Made by a program: the position numbers and the translations under genes
The notes under the pieces: generated by a model
What the model was told of the DNA's origin: nothing
Databases searched by the model: none
Seen by the model: only the letters and a program-made list of their open reading frames with translations
Shown here: positions 15,531 to 26,938 of the stretch, in pieces
How positions within the stretch are numbered: the first letter of the stretch is position 1
Layout: every line of letters begins with the position of its first letter
Source: Oceanococcus sp041625325
Lineage (GTDB): Bacteria; Pseudomonadota; Gammaproteobacteria; Nevskiales; Oceanococcaceae
Reading direction: 5' to 3'
Assembly: GCA_041625325.1 (NCBI GenBank)
Contig: JBFJTN010000001.1
Span: forward strand, 5,234 to 69,233
Length of the DNA stretch: 64,000 nucleotides

Positions 15531-16337
15531 GTGAGCTACAGCCGGGCGCATCTGGCTGAGTTGGGGCTGAACCTGTGGCGACCGCGCGCCCGGGCCGGCG
15601 CCGCTCCGCCCGATGCACCGGTGGATGCGGTCGAGGAGGCTGCGCCGGCGCCGCCATCGATGACCACCCGGCCCGAACCGAAAGCGGCATCCCGCCGCGC
15701 CGGCTTATCCGACCACCCCGCAGGCGCCGAGGACGCGCACGCCGCCAGCCCGGCGCCCGACGACAGCGCGCGGGTGGCCCGGATCATGGCCATGGACTGG
15801 GCCGAACTCGAATCCTGGGTCCGCAGCCAGTCACGCGGGGCCGCCCGGCAGGCCGTGTTCGGAGTCGGCGCCCGTGACGCAGCGCTGATGGTCATCGGTG
15901 AGGCGCCGGGCGCGGAGGAAGACGAGCGTGGCGAGCCTTTCGTCGGTCGGGCCGGGCAGTTGCTGGACCAGATGCTGCGCGCCATCGGCCTCAATCGGCA
16001 GGACTCGGTCTACATCGCCAACATCTGCAAATTCCGCCCACCCAACAATCGTGACCCCTCGCCGGAAGAGGTCGCCGAGGATCTGCCCTATCTGCGCCGC
16101 CAGGTCCAGCTGGTCGCGCCAAAGGTGCTGCTGGCGGTGGGCCGCATTGCGGCCCAGAACCTGCTGGATCGCAGCGATCCGATCGGACGCATGCGCGGGC
16201 AGGAGTTCGTCGACGCCGGCAGCGGCCGGCCGGTGGTGGTGACCTATCATCCGGCCTACCTGCTGCGCAGTCCGCGGGAGAAGGCCAAGGCCTGGCAGGA
16301 TCTGAAGCGGGTGCGCAGCCTGCTGTCCGTGGATTGA
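15531..16337 (+). CDS. Family-4-like uracil-DNA glycosylase without Fe-S cysteines
   Basis: 268 residues. A variable Ala/Pro-rich linker (about 20-80) precedes a UDG superfamily domain: VFGVG, GEAPGAEEDERGEPFVGRAG (residues 123-142), IANICKFRPPNNRDP, and the C-terminal VTYHPAYLLRSP loop. Motifs A and B for uracil excision are intact. Family-4 enzymes bind a 4Fe-4S cluster through four Cys, seen as C-x2-C before VFGVG, KCRPP, and a Cys before PYL. Here these read SRGAA, KFRPP and DLPYL, and the whole protein has one Cys (residue 166), so the cluster is lost. It is immediately after leuA (GTG start one base past the TGA) and overlaps rimI. Confidence 0.85.
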   Translation: MSYSRAHLAELGLNLWRPRARAGAAPPDAPVDAVEEAAPAPPSMTTRPEPKAASRRAGLSDHPAGAEDAHAASPAPDDSARVARIMAMDWAELESWVRSQSRGAARQAVFGVGARDAALMVIGEAPGAEEDERGEPFVGRAGQLLDQMLRAIGLNRQDSVYIANICKFRPPNNRDPSPEEVAEDLPYLRRQVQLVAPKVLLAVGRIAAQNLLDRSDPIGRMRGQEFVDAGSGRPVVVTYHPAYLLRSPREKAKAWQDLKRVRSLLSVD

Positions 16338-16342
16338 GGGCG

Positions 16343-16801
16343 GTGTCGCGCTCCGATGCGCCGCGGGTCAGAGCCTTGCGCAAGGCCGATCTGCCCCAGG
16401 TTCTGGACAACGAGGATGCCGCTTACGAGTTCCCCTGGTCACCGGGCATATTCGATGATTGTCTGAACATGGGCTACCCGGCCTGGGTGGCGGAGGATGC
16501 GGCGGGCCAGATTCTGGGGCATGGGGTGCTGAGCATGGCGGTGGGCGAGGCGCATGTGCTGAATCTGGGCGTGCACCCGCAGTATCACCGGCAGGGCGTG
16601 GGGCGGGCGCTGCTGCAGGCCATGCTGGAACATGCCCGCAGCGAGTCGGCGATCCGCATGTTTCTCGAGGTGCGGGTGTCGAATGCGGCAGCGCGGGCGC
16701 TCTACAGGGCCCACGGATTCGAGGAGGTGGGCCTGCGAAAGGGCTACTACCCCCTGGCCTCCGGCCGCGAGGATGCCGTGGTGCTGCGGCTGGACTTCTG
16801 A
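16343..16801 (+). CDS. rimI: Ribosomal protein S18-alanine N-acetyltransferase RimI
   Basis: About 152 residues from GTG 16343; a TTG at 16334 overlapping the UDG stop is an alternative. GNAT fold: the acetyl-CoA loop is VHPQYHRQGVGRALLQ, and LEVRVSNAAARALYRAHGFEEVGLRKGYYP is the RimI-specific region with the catalytic Tyr. The C-terminus DAVVLRLDF is typical. It acetylates the N-terminus of ribosomal protein S18 and possibly other proteins. Coupling to a UDG gene just upstream is common in gammaproteobacteria. Confidence 0.88.
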   Translation: MSRSDAPRVRALRKADLPQVLDNEDAAYEFPWSPGIFDDCLNMGYPAWVAEDAAGQILGHGVLSMAVGEAHVLNLGVHPQYHRQGVGRALLQAMLEHARSESAIRMFLEVRVSNAAARALYRAHGFEEVGLRKGYYPLASGREDAVVLRLDF

Positions 16802-16900
16802 GCCGGCGGTTTGCCGTGGCATACTGCGGCGGTGACGTGCGCCGGCGGGGAGGGCTGGCGCGGCGGGCACGGGGAACACAGCGCAGCGGGGCACCCCAGA

Positions 16901-18187
16901 ATGATTCTGAAGATCGGTGGTTTCCTCAACCGCCGCGGGCCGGAGCGCTCGCGGCTGCGCATCGGCTATGTGCCGACCCTGGATGCCGCCGTGCTGCTGG
17001 TGGCCCAGGCCAAGGGCTTCTTTGCCAACGAGAACCTGCAGGTCCAGCTGTCCCGGCTGGGGTCCTGGCAGAAGGTGGCGGAAAAGCTGGCCACGCGGGA
17101 ACTGGACGCGGCCCAGATGTCCGGCACCGAACCGCTGGTGGCCCATCTGGGCATGCATGGGCAGCACTGGCCTTTGCGTACCGCCTGCGTCCTGGCCCTG
17201 GGCGGCAGCGGCTTCGCGGTCACGCCAGCGCTGATGCGGCAGATTCATGCTGCCGCTGCGGACGCCGACAGCGCCGACGCTCAGGTGCTGATGAAAGCGC
17301 TGGCCCAGGTGGTTCAGGCGCGGCGCGAGGCCGGAGAGCCGGCCCTGCGCTTCGCCGTCACCGATGCCTACAGCGTGGGCAGTTACGATCTGCGCTACTG
17401 TCTCGCCAGCGTCGGGATCGACCCCTGCCTGCATGTGGAGATCGTGCCGATCACGCCGATGCGCATGCTGGCCACCCTGCGGGGAGGCCACTACGACGGG
17501 GCCTGGCTGGACGAGCCCTACGGCCGGCTGGCGCAGGCGGAGGGGCAGATGAGCCTGCTGCTGAGCAAGCAGGCGTTCTGGAATCACAGCCTGGGCAAGG
17601 TGCTGGCGGTGCACGAGTCCTTCATCCGCCGGCATCCGCGCAGTCACGCAGCCTTGCTGCGGGCGGTGCTGAGTGCGGCCGAATGGATCGAATCCTATCG
17701 GGAGGAAGCGGTCGAGCTGCTGGCCAGCCGGCACGCCCTGGACCTGGAGCCGGCGGCCCTGATGTCGCTGGTCGAGGGCCTGCCGGCGCAGGCCAGCGCG
17801 GGTCCACAGGACCTGGTCATCGCCAGCGGGGCGGCCAATTTCCCCTGGTATTCGCAGGCGGTGTGGTATCTCGGTCAGATGATCCGCTGGGGCGATTACA
17901 GCCAGGTCATGGATTTCAAGAAGACGGCGCAGGCGGTGTTCCAGCCGCGCTACTACCGTGATGCGGCGCGCGACCTGTCGCTGCCGCATCCCAGCATCGG
18001 CTACAAGAATGAAGGCGAACACGCCGGCGAGTGGCAGCTTGAGGAGGCGTCCCAGCCCATCAGCATGGGGTCCGACCTGTTCTTCGATCGACGCATCTAC
18101 AAACCGCGCCAGACCATGCGTTATCTGAACGGTCTGGAGATCAGCCACATCGCCGCGCCCCTGGATGCCATGTGGGCGATCCGCTGA
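16901..18187 (+). CDS. NasS/CmpA/NrtA-like cytoplasmic solute-sensing protein
   Basis: 428 residues. It is related to the periplasmic nitrate/bicarbonate-binding proteins NrtA and CmpA: RLRIGYVPTLDAAVLLVAQA at the start, LATRELDAAQMSG, and GGHYDGAWLDEPYGRLAQ, with a two-lobed fold expected. From ATG 16901 there is no signal peptide (MILKIGGFLNRRGPERS), so it should be cytoplasmic. That matches NasS, the nitrate sensor that releases the NasT antiterminator. However, no nasT, nitrate transporter or nitrate reductase gene lies nearby, so the ligand is uncertain. It lies 99 bp after rimI and converges with tgpA across 15 bp. Confidence 0.7.
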   Translation: MILKIGGFLNRRGPERSRLRIGYVPTLDAAVLLVAQAKGFFANENLQVQLSRLGSWQKVAEKLATRELDAAQMSGTEPLVAHLGMHGQHWPLRTACVLALGGSGFAVTPALMRQIHAAAADADSADAQVLMKALAQVVQARREAGEPALRFAVTDAYSVGSYDLRYCLASVGIDPCLHVEIVPITPMRMLATLRGGHYDGAWLDEPYGRLAQAEGQMSLLLSKQAFWNHSLGKVLAVHESFIRRHPRSHAALLRAVLSAAEWIESYREEAVELLASRHALDLEPAALMSLVEGLPAQASAGPQDLVIASGAANFPWYSQAVWYLGQMIRWGDYSQVMDFKKTAQAVFQPRYYRDAARDLSLPHPSIGYKNEGEHAGEWQLEEASQPISMGSDLFFDRRIYKPRQTMRYLNGLEISHIAAPLDAMWAIR

Positions 18188-18202
18188 ATTCCGGACCGCC
18201 GG

Positions 18203-20179
18203 CTAGGGGGTGCGCGGAAAGCGGCGCACCCGCTGCCTGAATTCGCGCAGGCGCAATGGATCCGGGTGGGTCCCGGCATAGCGCAGTTCGACGTACAGCT
18301 CGCCGACCCCGCGCGCGGCCGTCGCCCAGGCCGGCCGCTGCAGGGCGACCCGCTCGGTCAGGTCCCGGGGGCCTTCACTGGCCCGGGGTTTCAGGCCCGC
18401 GCGCCGCAGGCGGGCCAGATAGCGGCGCCACAGGCGGAGCACGGCGTCCGATTCGGCACGGTCGCGATACTGCCGTCCCGCCCACAGGCCCACACCGATG
18501 AGCAGCGCAATGGTGCTCAGGGTCAGGGCCAGCAGCATGGCCCGCAGGCTGGGCAGGCCCAGCTTGCGCAGAAAGTCGCGTTGCAGTTCCGGGCCGTAGG
18601 CGAGAAACCAGCGATTCCAGGCTTCATTGACCTGGTCCCAGCCCAGGCGCAGCCGGATCAGCAGGTCGCGACCGGGCCGGGCCAGGCCAGGCACCGGCTC
18701 ACCCTGCGGCAGGCTGCGACCGAGGCCGAACTCGATGCGATCCGGCGCCACCGCGGCGGTGGGGTCCACCCGGACCCAGCCGCGCCCATGCAGCCAGACC
18801 TCGCTCCAGGCATGGGCGTCGGACTGGCGCACGATGTAGTAGTCACCGTTCGGGCCGGCGCCCTGGTAGCCGGTGACGACCCGGGCAGGCACCCCGGCCA
18901 CGCGCATCAGGAAGGTGAAGGCGCTGGCATAGTGCTCGCAGAAACCGCGCTGGCTGTCGAACAGGAATTCGTCGATCAGGTTGTCGTTGAACAACGGGGG
19001 TGGCTGCAGGGTGTAGGTGAAGGGCCGCTCGCGAAAATGGGCCAGCGCGGCGCGGATCACGGCCTCGTCGTCGCCGGCCTGTGCCCGCCAGCCGGCCGCC
19101 AGCGCGCGGGCCCGGGGGTTGATCTCCGGCGGGGTCTGCAGATTGCGCCGGATGACGTAGGGCAGGATGTCCTCCTCGACCCGGTGATCGGTCACCGCGT
19201 TGAGCCGGAACAGCATTTTGGAACGGATGTCGTAGCGGTGACGCAGCACCAGATCCGGACCCAGCTCGGTATTGGCGGGCAGCGGCGCCTGTGGCAGGTC
19301 CAGGGCGAGCAGCCATTTCTTGCCATGGGGTTCCAGCTGCATCTCGTAGGACAGGGTGTCGGAGAGATAGCGGGCGGTCACCGCGCGCGGAAAGTCGGCG
19401 TTCCTGCTGACCCGCCAGCTGCGGCCGTCAAAATCCTCGAGCACCGGACCGCGCCAGTACAGCTGGCCGGCCGGCGGGACCGGGCCGTCGAAGCGAACCC
19501 GGAAGGCGACCTCGTCGGACAGGCTGAGGTTGCTGATGCCACCCGGGTCCATGGTCTCGTCCAGGCCGCTGATCGCATCCCCCGGATCGGACGGCAGCCC
19601 CCACAGCGGTCCCGGAATGCGCGGAAACAGCAGGAAGAAGACCAGCATCAGGGGCAGGGACTGCAGCATCAGCAGGCCGCCCAGGCGGGCCAGCAGGCGC
19701 AGGGGCAGGCCGCCCTGGGGATGGTTGACCTCGATCAGCACCATGGTCACTGCCAGCGCGCCCAGCAGCAGCAGCGGCAGCATCAGCATCTCCTGGCTGA
19801 ACAGGAAATGGGTGACCAGCAGGAAATAGCTGAGATAGATCACGACCAGGTAGTCGCGCCGCTGGTTCATTTCCGTGAGCTTCATGGCCAGCATGCCGAG
19901 CAGCAAGGCGACACCGGCATGGTGGCCGTTGAAGGTCCGGAAGTGGGCGTAGATGGCGCCAAAGCACAGCACGGTGAGCAGGTTGCGCAGCCAGGGTCGT
20001 GGCATCGCCCAGGTGCGCTGGGCCGCGAGGCTGCGCCACGCGCCCAGGGACAGCACCAGCGCGCCGAGCCACAGCGGCATGCGTAGCAGATGTGGCGCCG
20101 CCAGCAGGGCCAGCATGGCCAGGATGTGCTGGACATGCTGTGGCGGCAGATGATCGGCGGGCGGGGCGGGCTGGTTCAT
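18203..20179 (-). CDS. tgpA: Membrane transglutaminase-like protein TgpA (DUF3488)
   Basis: 658 residues. Six or so N-terminal transmembrane helices (about 15-180) and a short extracytoplasmic DUF3488 region lead into a transglutaminase core. The Cys-His-Asp triad is visible: GFCEHYASAF (Cys about 414), DAHAWSEVW (His about 456) and RVDPTAAV (Asp about 471). One further transmembrane helix near 560-580 and a basic cytoplasmic DUF4129-like tail complete the protein. In Pseudomonas TgpA is essential. The ATG at 20179 overlaps the end of the DUF58 gene. With moxR and the DUF58 gene it forms the conserved MoxR-DUF58-TgpA operon. Confidence 0.9.
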   Translation of the reverse strand: MNQPAPPADHLPPQHVQHILAMLALLAAPHLLRMPLWLGALVLSLGAWRSLAAQRTWAMPRPWLRNLLTVLCFGAIYAHFRTFNGHHAGVALLLGMLAMKLTEMNQRRDYLVVIYLSYFLLVTHFLFSQEMLMLPLLLLGALAVTMVLIEVNHPQGGLPLRLLARLGGLLMLQSLPLMLVFFLLFPRIPGPLWGLPSDPGDAISGLDETMDPGGISNLSLSDEVAFRVRFDGPVPPAGQLYWRGPVLEDFDGRSWRVSRNADFPRAVTARYLSDTLSYEMQLEPHGKKWLLALDLPQAPLPANTELGPDLVLRHRYDIRSKMLFRLNAVTDHRVEEDILPYVIRRNLQTPPEINPRARALAAGWRAQAGDDEAVIRAALAHFRERPFTYTLQPPPLFNDNLIDEFLFDSQRGFCEHYASAFTFLMRVAGVPARVVTGYQGAGPNGDYYIVRQSDAHAWSEVWLHGRGWVRVDPTAAVAPDRIEFGLGRSLPQGEPVPGLARPGRDLLIRLRLGWDQVNEAWNRWFLAYGPELQRDFLRKLGLPSLRAMLLALTLSTIALLIGVGLWAGRQYRDRAESDAVLRLWRRYLARLRRAGLKPRASEGPRDLTERVALQRPAWATAARGVGELYVELRYAGTHPDPLRLREFRQRVRRFPRTP

Positions 20180-21147
20180 GCCGGTCCGTCGTGACGCGCC
20201 AGGGCCTCGAGGCAGGCGTTGCGGTGACTCAGGCCGCGGCCGGGGGAAATCTCCTTGCCCGGCAGCCGCAGGCCATAGGGGCTGCGACCAGCCTCGCTGT
20301 CCAGCACCCAGCGGCAGAGCTGGCTGAGACGCTGCTCCGGATCCTTCAGGTCGGCGAGGCTGTCCCAGGTCAGCCACAGCGACTCGTCCATCGGCTCGGC
20401 GAAGGTCTTCACGCTGAGCCGGCCGGTGGCGGGGTAACGGCGCCAGTGGATCGAACGCAGCGCGTCGCCGGGGCGGTAGTCCCGCAGATGGGAGAATTCG
20501 TCGCGGCCTTCCTGAAGGCCACTGCGGTCGCCGTGTCGGCCCGGGGCCGCGGGCAGTGGCCGGCGGCCGGCCGGGCGGGGGTAGACCAGATATTCGCAAG
20601 CCAGGGTCTGCCAGCTCCAGGCCTGGAACAGGCCCAGCGGAAACTCGGTCGCCACCGCGAAGCGGGGCAGCGGATGGGCGCCGCGCCCGGCCGGTGGCAG
20701 ATCGAAGCCGGACAGGGCGAGATCGCCGGCGGCGCAGTCGCAGGCCCGGTCATGGCGCAGGGCCTGGCGGCCGGGGGCGGTGAGGATGCTGTAGCGGGTG
20801 CGATCGCTGTCATTGCCGAACTGGATCGGCACGTGCACCGGCTCGCCGGCGAAAACCGGGGCGATCGGTGGCACGCCCACGCTCAGGCCGAGCAGGTTGG
20901 CGTTGGTGTGGTGCATGGTGACCAGGCCCATGCCGGCGAGCAGGAAGCACAGGGCGAAGGCCAGCGAGTTGCTGTAGTTCATCGCCCCCAGCAGCATTGC
21001 CAGCAGCATCAGCGCGAACAGGTAGCCGGGTCGGGTCGGCAGGATGTAACAGCGGCCGCGGCGGACACGCTGCGGTGAAGGTTCCGGGCGATGGCGCGAA
21101 ACGACCCAGGCTTCGAATCTTCGGTTGAGACCTTCGATGAGGCTCAT
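20176..21147 (-). CDS. DUF58 domain membrane protein
   Basis: 323 residues. Two transmembrane helices (about 42-80; LFALMLLAMLLGAMNYSNSLAF) are followed by a beta-sandwich and the DUF58 signature RDYRPGDALRSIHWRRYPATGRL around residues 235-257. Family members work with a MoxR AAA+ ATPase and often a vWA protein in chaperone-like complexes for cell-envelope functions. The stop overlaps the tgpA start by 4 bp (ATGA), and moxR lies 115 bp upstream in the same direction. The precise role is unknown. Confidence 0.88.
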   Translation of the reverse strand: MSLIEGLNRRFEAWVVSRHRPEPSPQRVRRGRCYILPTRPGYLFALMLLAMLLGAMNYSNSLAFALCFLLAGMGLVTMHHTNANLLGLSVGVPPIAPVFAGEPVHVPIQFGNDSDRTRYSILTAPGRQALRHDRACDCAAGDLALSGFDLPPAGRGAHPLPRFAVATEFPLGLFQAWSWQTLACEYLVYPRPAGRRPLPAAPGRHGDRSGLQEGRDEFSHLRDYRPGDALRSIHWRRYPATGRLSVKTFAEPMDESLWLTWDSLADLKDPEQRLSQLCRWVLDSEAGRSPYGLRLPGKEISPGRGLSHRNACLEALARHDGPA

Positions 21148-21262
21148 GCGGCAGGCCCGCCTGTGCTGGCGCCGGGGGCGTTCCTGTCAGCTGCCCCGAC
21201 ACTGCCCGGGCGGCCCGGCCAGGCCGGGGCACCGGATGGGCATCGCGACGCGGGTTTCACGG

Positions 21263-22177
21263 TCAGGGAATCGGCACTTCGGCCAGCAGTTCCTGGATCA
21301 CGCTGTCCACCGCGGCATCCTCGCCACTGGACAGTTGCAGGCGGTGCCGCGCGACCGCGGGAAACACGGCCTGCACATCCTCCGGAATCACCGCCTTGCG
21401 TCCATCCAGCATGGCCCAGGCCTGGGCGGCATGTTTGAGCGCGAGGCCCGAGCGCGGCGACAGGCCCAGACGCACCCGGCCATGCACGCGGCTGCGCGCG
21501 ATCAGGGCCAGAACATACTCGATCAGCGGCTGGCTGGTGGTCAGCCCGCGCACCTCACCCTGGCGGGCGCGCAGTTCCTCGGCATCCATCTGTGGCTGCG
21601 CATCGACCAGCAATTCACGCCGGTCGCGGCCCTGCAGCAGGTCCATTTCGGCTTGCTGGGAGGGATACCCCACCGCGGTGCTGATCAGGAAGCGGTCCAG
21701 CTGGGATTCCGGCAGCTGGAAGGTGCCCACCTGATCCAGCGGATTCTGGGTGGCGATGACGAAAAAGGGCCGGGGCAGGCTGCGGGTGTCGCCGTCGGCC
21801 GTGATCTGGCCTTCCTCCATCGCTTCGAGCAAAGCGCTCTGGGTCTTGGGGCTGGCCCGGTTGATCTCGTCCGCCAGCAGCAGCTGACAGAAAACCGGAC
21901 CCGGCTGGAAACGGAATTCACCGCTGTCGCGGTCGAAGATCGAGGCGCCGATGATGTCCGCCGGCAGCAGGTCGCTGGTGAACTGCACCCGGCGGTAGTC
22001 CAGACCGAGCAGACGGGCCAGGGTCTGGGCCAGGGTGGTCTTGCCCACGCCAGGCACATCCTCGATCAACAGATGGCCGCGGGCAAGCAGGCAGCTCAGG
22101 GTCAGCTTCAGCACTTCGGGCTTGCCCAGGATGATATCGCCGGCGCGGCGCAAGAGGCCGCTCATGCTGTCAGTCAT
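21263..22177 (-). CDS. MoxR family AAA+ ATPase
   Basis: 304 residues. Walker A is EDVPGVGKTTLA (about 40-51), Walker B is LLLADEINRASPKTQSALLEAMEE, and the sensor region ATQNPLDQVGTFQLPESQLDRF is the MoxR fingerprint. ATG 22177 is chosen as the usual MoxR start; an in-frame ATG at 22234 would add 19 residues. MoxR ATPases act as chaperones for vWA/DUF58 partners. Here it heads the moxR-DUF58-tgpA operon and is divergent from the patatin gene. Confidence 0.93.
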   Translation of the reverse strand: MTDSMSGLLRRAGDIILGKPEVLKLTLSCLLARGHLLIEDVPGVGKTTLAQTLARLLGLDYRRVQFTSDLLPADIIGASIFDRDSGEFRFQPGPVFCQLLLADEINRASPKTQSALLEAMEEGQITADGDTRSLPRPFFVIATQNPLDQVGTFQLPESQLDRFLISTAVGYPSQQAEMDLLQGRDRRELLVDAQPQMDAEELRARQGEVRGLTTSQPLIEYVLALIARSRVHGRVRLGLSPRSGLALKHAAQAWAMLDGRKAVIPEDVQAVFPAVARHRLQLSSGEDAAVDSVIQELLAEVPIP

Positions 22178-22240
22178 GATGGGGTCGTGGGGGATGTGCC
22201 AGAGATTGTGCTTGGCGCTCCGGACCTTGTCCATGCGAGG

Positions 22241-22286
22241 TGCACAAAGTGGCCGGTCTTGGCATGATCTATGCACAAACGCTAAT
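22241..22286 (+). promoter_or_regulatory. Candidate promoter and direct repeat before the patatin gene
   Basis: TTGGCA (22259-22264), a 16-bp spacer and GCTAAT (22281-22286) resemble a sigma-70 promoter. A perfect direct repeat TGCACAAA (22241-22248 and 22272-22279) is spaced 31 bp start to start, close to three helical turns, and flanks the -35 box. It could be a regulator site for the divergent patatin and moxR genes. Confidence 0.35.
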
Positions 22287-22327
22287 GCAGACACTGCGGG
22301 AAGACTCGATTGAGCAAGATCACACGC

Positions 22328-23800
22328 ATGAAAACCAGCCTGCTGACCCGGGAATTCGGCCAGATGGCGAGCCTGCGGGCCATGGCCAACGCCACCAGCT
22401 ACCCGGAATGGCTGGAGTCGGCGACCAGTTACGAGCACTACAGCGGCGGTCATGAGTGGCGCGAGGAGGAGGACACCCCGGACTACGATCACGCCCTGGT
22501 GCGGGATCGTCTCAACACCCTGCGTCGTCTGCGCTACCAGAACCGCCTCACCGATCTGATGTACGAGCTCCGTCAGGGCCTGCACTGGAACCTCGGCAAT
22601 TCGGGCAATTCGGTGCTGTACGGCGTGTCGCCGCTGGGCACCAAGTATCTGATCGAATCCTATCTGGACACGGTGACCGAATCCCTGCGCTGGATTGCCC
22701 GGGAAAGCCACGAGGATGTGGGCTACCGGACCAAGCGCGCCTTCTTCTCGGATCTGGCGCAGAGCTATGGCCGGTCGGCGCTGATGCTGTCCGGGGGTGC
22801 GACCATGGGCCTGTTCCATGTCGGCGTGGTCCGCGCCCTTTACGTGCATGATCTGCTGCCCGGCGTCATCTCCGGTTCCAGCGCGGGTTCGCTGGTTGGC
22901 GCGGCGGTGACCAGCCGCAGCCGCGCCGAGGCGGAAGCGCTGATGAACCCGGACAACATCCATACCGATTTGTGGGGTCTGCTGCCTCCGCGTGACATGC
23001 GCCGCACCGGCGGCATCATGGATCAGAACAAGCTGCGCCGCGGACTGGCCCAGAACATTCCGGACGTGACCTTCGAGGAGGCCCACGAGGCGTCCGATCT
23101 GGCGATGAACATCACCGTGTCGCCGGTGGCGGCGAACCAGCCCGCGCGGCTGCTGAATCATCTGACCTTCCCGCATCTGTACCTGCGCGAGGCGATCCTG
23201 GCCTCCTGCGCGGTGCCGCTGCTGTTCCCGCCGGTGAAGCTGGCCACCCGTAACATGCAGGGGCGGCGGGAGCACTACATGCCTTCGCTGCGCTGGGCGG
23301 ATGGTTCCCTGCAGAGCGACCTGCCACGCATGCGCCTGCGCCGCCTGTTCAACGTGAATCACTTCATCGTCAGCCAGACCAATCCGCATGTGCTGCCCTT
23401 CCTCAGCCAGCGCGGTCCCGACGAGTCGGGCCTGCTCCACGGGGTGCAGCGCATGGCCCTGAATTCGGCGCGATTCCAGGCCAAGGTGGCCCTGCGATTC
23501 GTGCGCAACAATCTGCCTCAGCCCTTGCAGCAGGTGCGTCGCCACCTGGACTACGCCACCGGCATCCTGAGCCAGGATTATCGCGGCGACGTGACCATCC
23601 TGCCGCAGTTCGACATCAGCAGTTACTCGCGGGTGATCCGCAATCCGCGGACATCCGATGTCAAACGCATGATCCTGCAGGGTGAGCGGGCCACCTGGCC
23701 GAAGCTGGCCATGATCCGTCATCAGACCTGCATCAGCCGGACCCTGGCGCAATGCCTGGCCGAACTGGATCAGGGGCAGCGAGGCGCCAACGCCGCATAG
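22328..23800 (+). CDS. Patatin-like phospholipase with DUF3336 domain
   Basis: 490 residues from ATG 22328 (TTG 22310 would add 6). The N-terminal DUF3336 region (about 10-140; YPEWLESATSYEHYSG and DHALVRDRLNTLRRLRY) is followed by a patatin domain. It has an oxyanion loop (SGGATMGLFHVGVVRAL), the nucleophile GSSAGS and the catalytic Asp in RWADGSLQSDLP. This architecture occurs in the yeast triacylglycerol lipases Tgl3-5 and in many proteobacteria. It should hydrolyse acyl esters of phospholipids or neutral lipids in the cytoplasm. It is divergent from moxR and converges with valS. Confidence 0.92.
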   Translation: MKTSLLTREFGQMASLRAMANATSYPEWLESATSYEHYSGGHEWREEEDTPDYDHALVRDRLNTLRRLRYQNRLTDLMYELRQGLHWNLGNSGNSVLYGVSPLGTKYLIESYLDTVTESLRWIARESHEDVGYRTKRAFFSDLAQSYGRSALMLSGGATMGLFHVGVVRALYVHDLLPGVISGSSAGSLVGAAVTSRSRAEAEALMNPDNIHTDLWGLLPPRDMRRTGGIMDQNKLRRGLAQNIPDVTFEEAHEASDLAMNITVSPVAANQPARLLNHLTFPHLYLREAILASCAVPLLFPPVKLATRNMQGRREHYMPSLRWADGSLQSDLPRMRLRRLFNVNHFIVSQTNPHVLPFLSQRGPDESGLLHGVQRMALNSARFQAKVALRFVRNNLPQPLQQVRRHLDYATGILSQDYRGDVTILPQFDISSYSRVIRNPRTSDVKRMILQGERATWPKLAMIRHQTCISRTLAQCLAELDQGQRGANAA

Positions 23801-23853
23801 TGCGGTCGCCGTGACCGATCCGCCATCCGGCGGATCGGCCTGGTTTGCGCGGG

Positions 23854-26598
<2,745 letters not shown>

Positions 26599-26938
26599 GC
26601 GTGTGTCGTTGTCCGGGGCGGGCGGCAAAACGGGCAATTATAGGAAAAAGCGACCTGCCAGGTTGTCCGCTGTGGGCGAAACACGCTCTCCCGAGAGGCC
26701 TGGAGCGACCGCCGGCAGGGTATCTGGTCGTCCGATCGTGATTTCAGGCGGCTGCGCACAGGACAGCCGGGATCAGCGCGTTCGAAGCCGCGGGCTGCGA
26801 AGTCAATCGGGATTGCGTCACCTGCGCATGTCCCGGGGCCCCTCCCAGCGTTCGGCGCAAGTGATCAAATCTGGACAGATCCCTCCCCGAGAGTGGAGTA
26901 AGCCTGACGTCATGGCTGAGTCAGGGGAGGAGCAGACC
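26599..26938. promoter_or_regulatory. Divergent intergenic region between valS and the lipoprotein hydrolase
   Basis: 340 bp without a convincing gene. A consensus TATAAT on the reverse strand (26642-26637), 39 nt upstream of the valS ATG, is a likely -10 box for valS, although no good -35 is visible. On the forward strand a strong Shine-Dalgarno (GGGGAGGAG, 26923-26931) precedes the hydrolase start. I saw no clear operator or hairpin. Confidence 0.4.

Noticed and set aside
16802..16900. Possible sigma-54 box (TGGCAT...) before the NasS-like gene
   Set aside because: The spacing to the GC element does not fit TGGCAC-N5-TTGC.
20180..20599. N-terminal extension of the tgpA frame
   Set aside because: It lies in another frame of the DUF58 gene; TgpA homologues start at the membrane region beginning at 20179.
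22178..23752. Long N-terminal extension of the moxR frame to 829 codons
   Set aside because: The extension is antisense to the DUF3336/patatin gene; MoxR proteins start near MTDSMSGLL at 22177.
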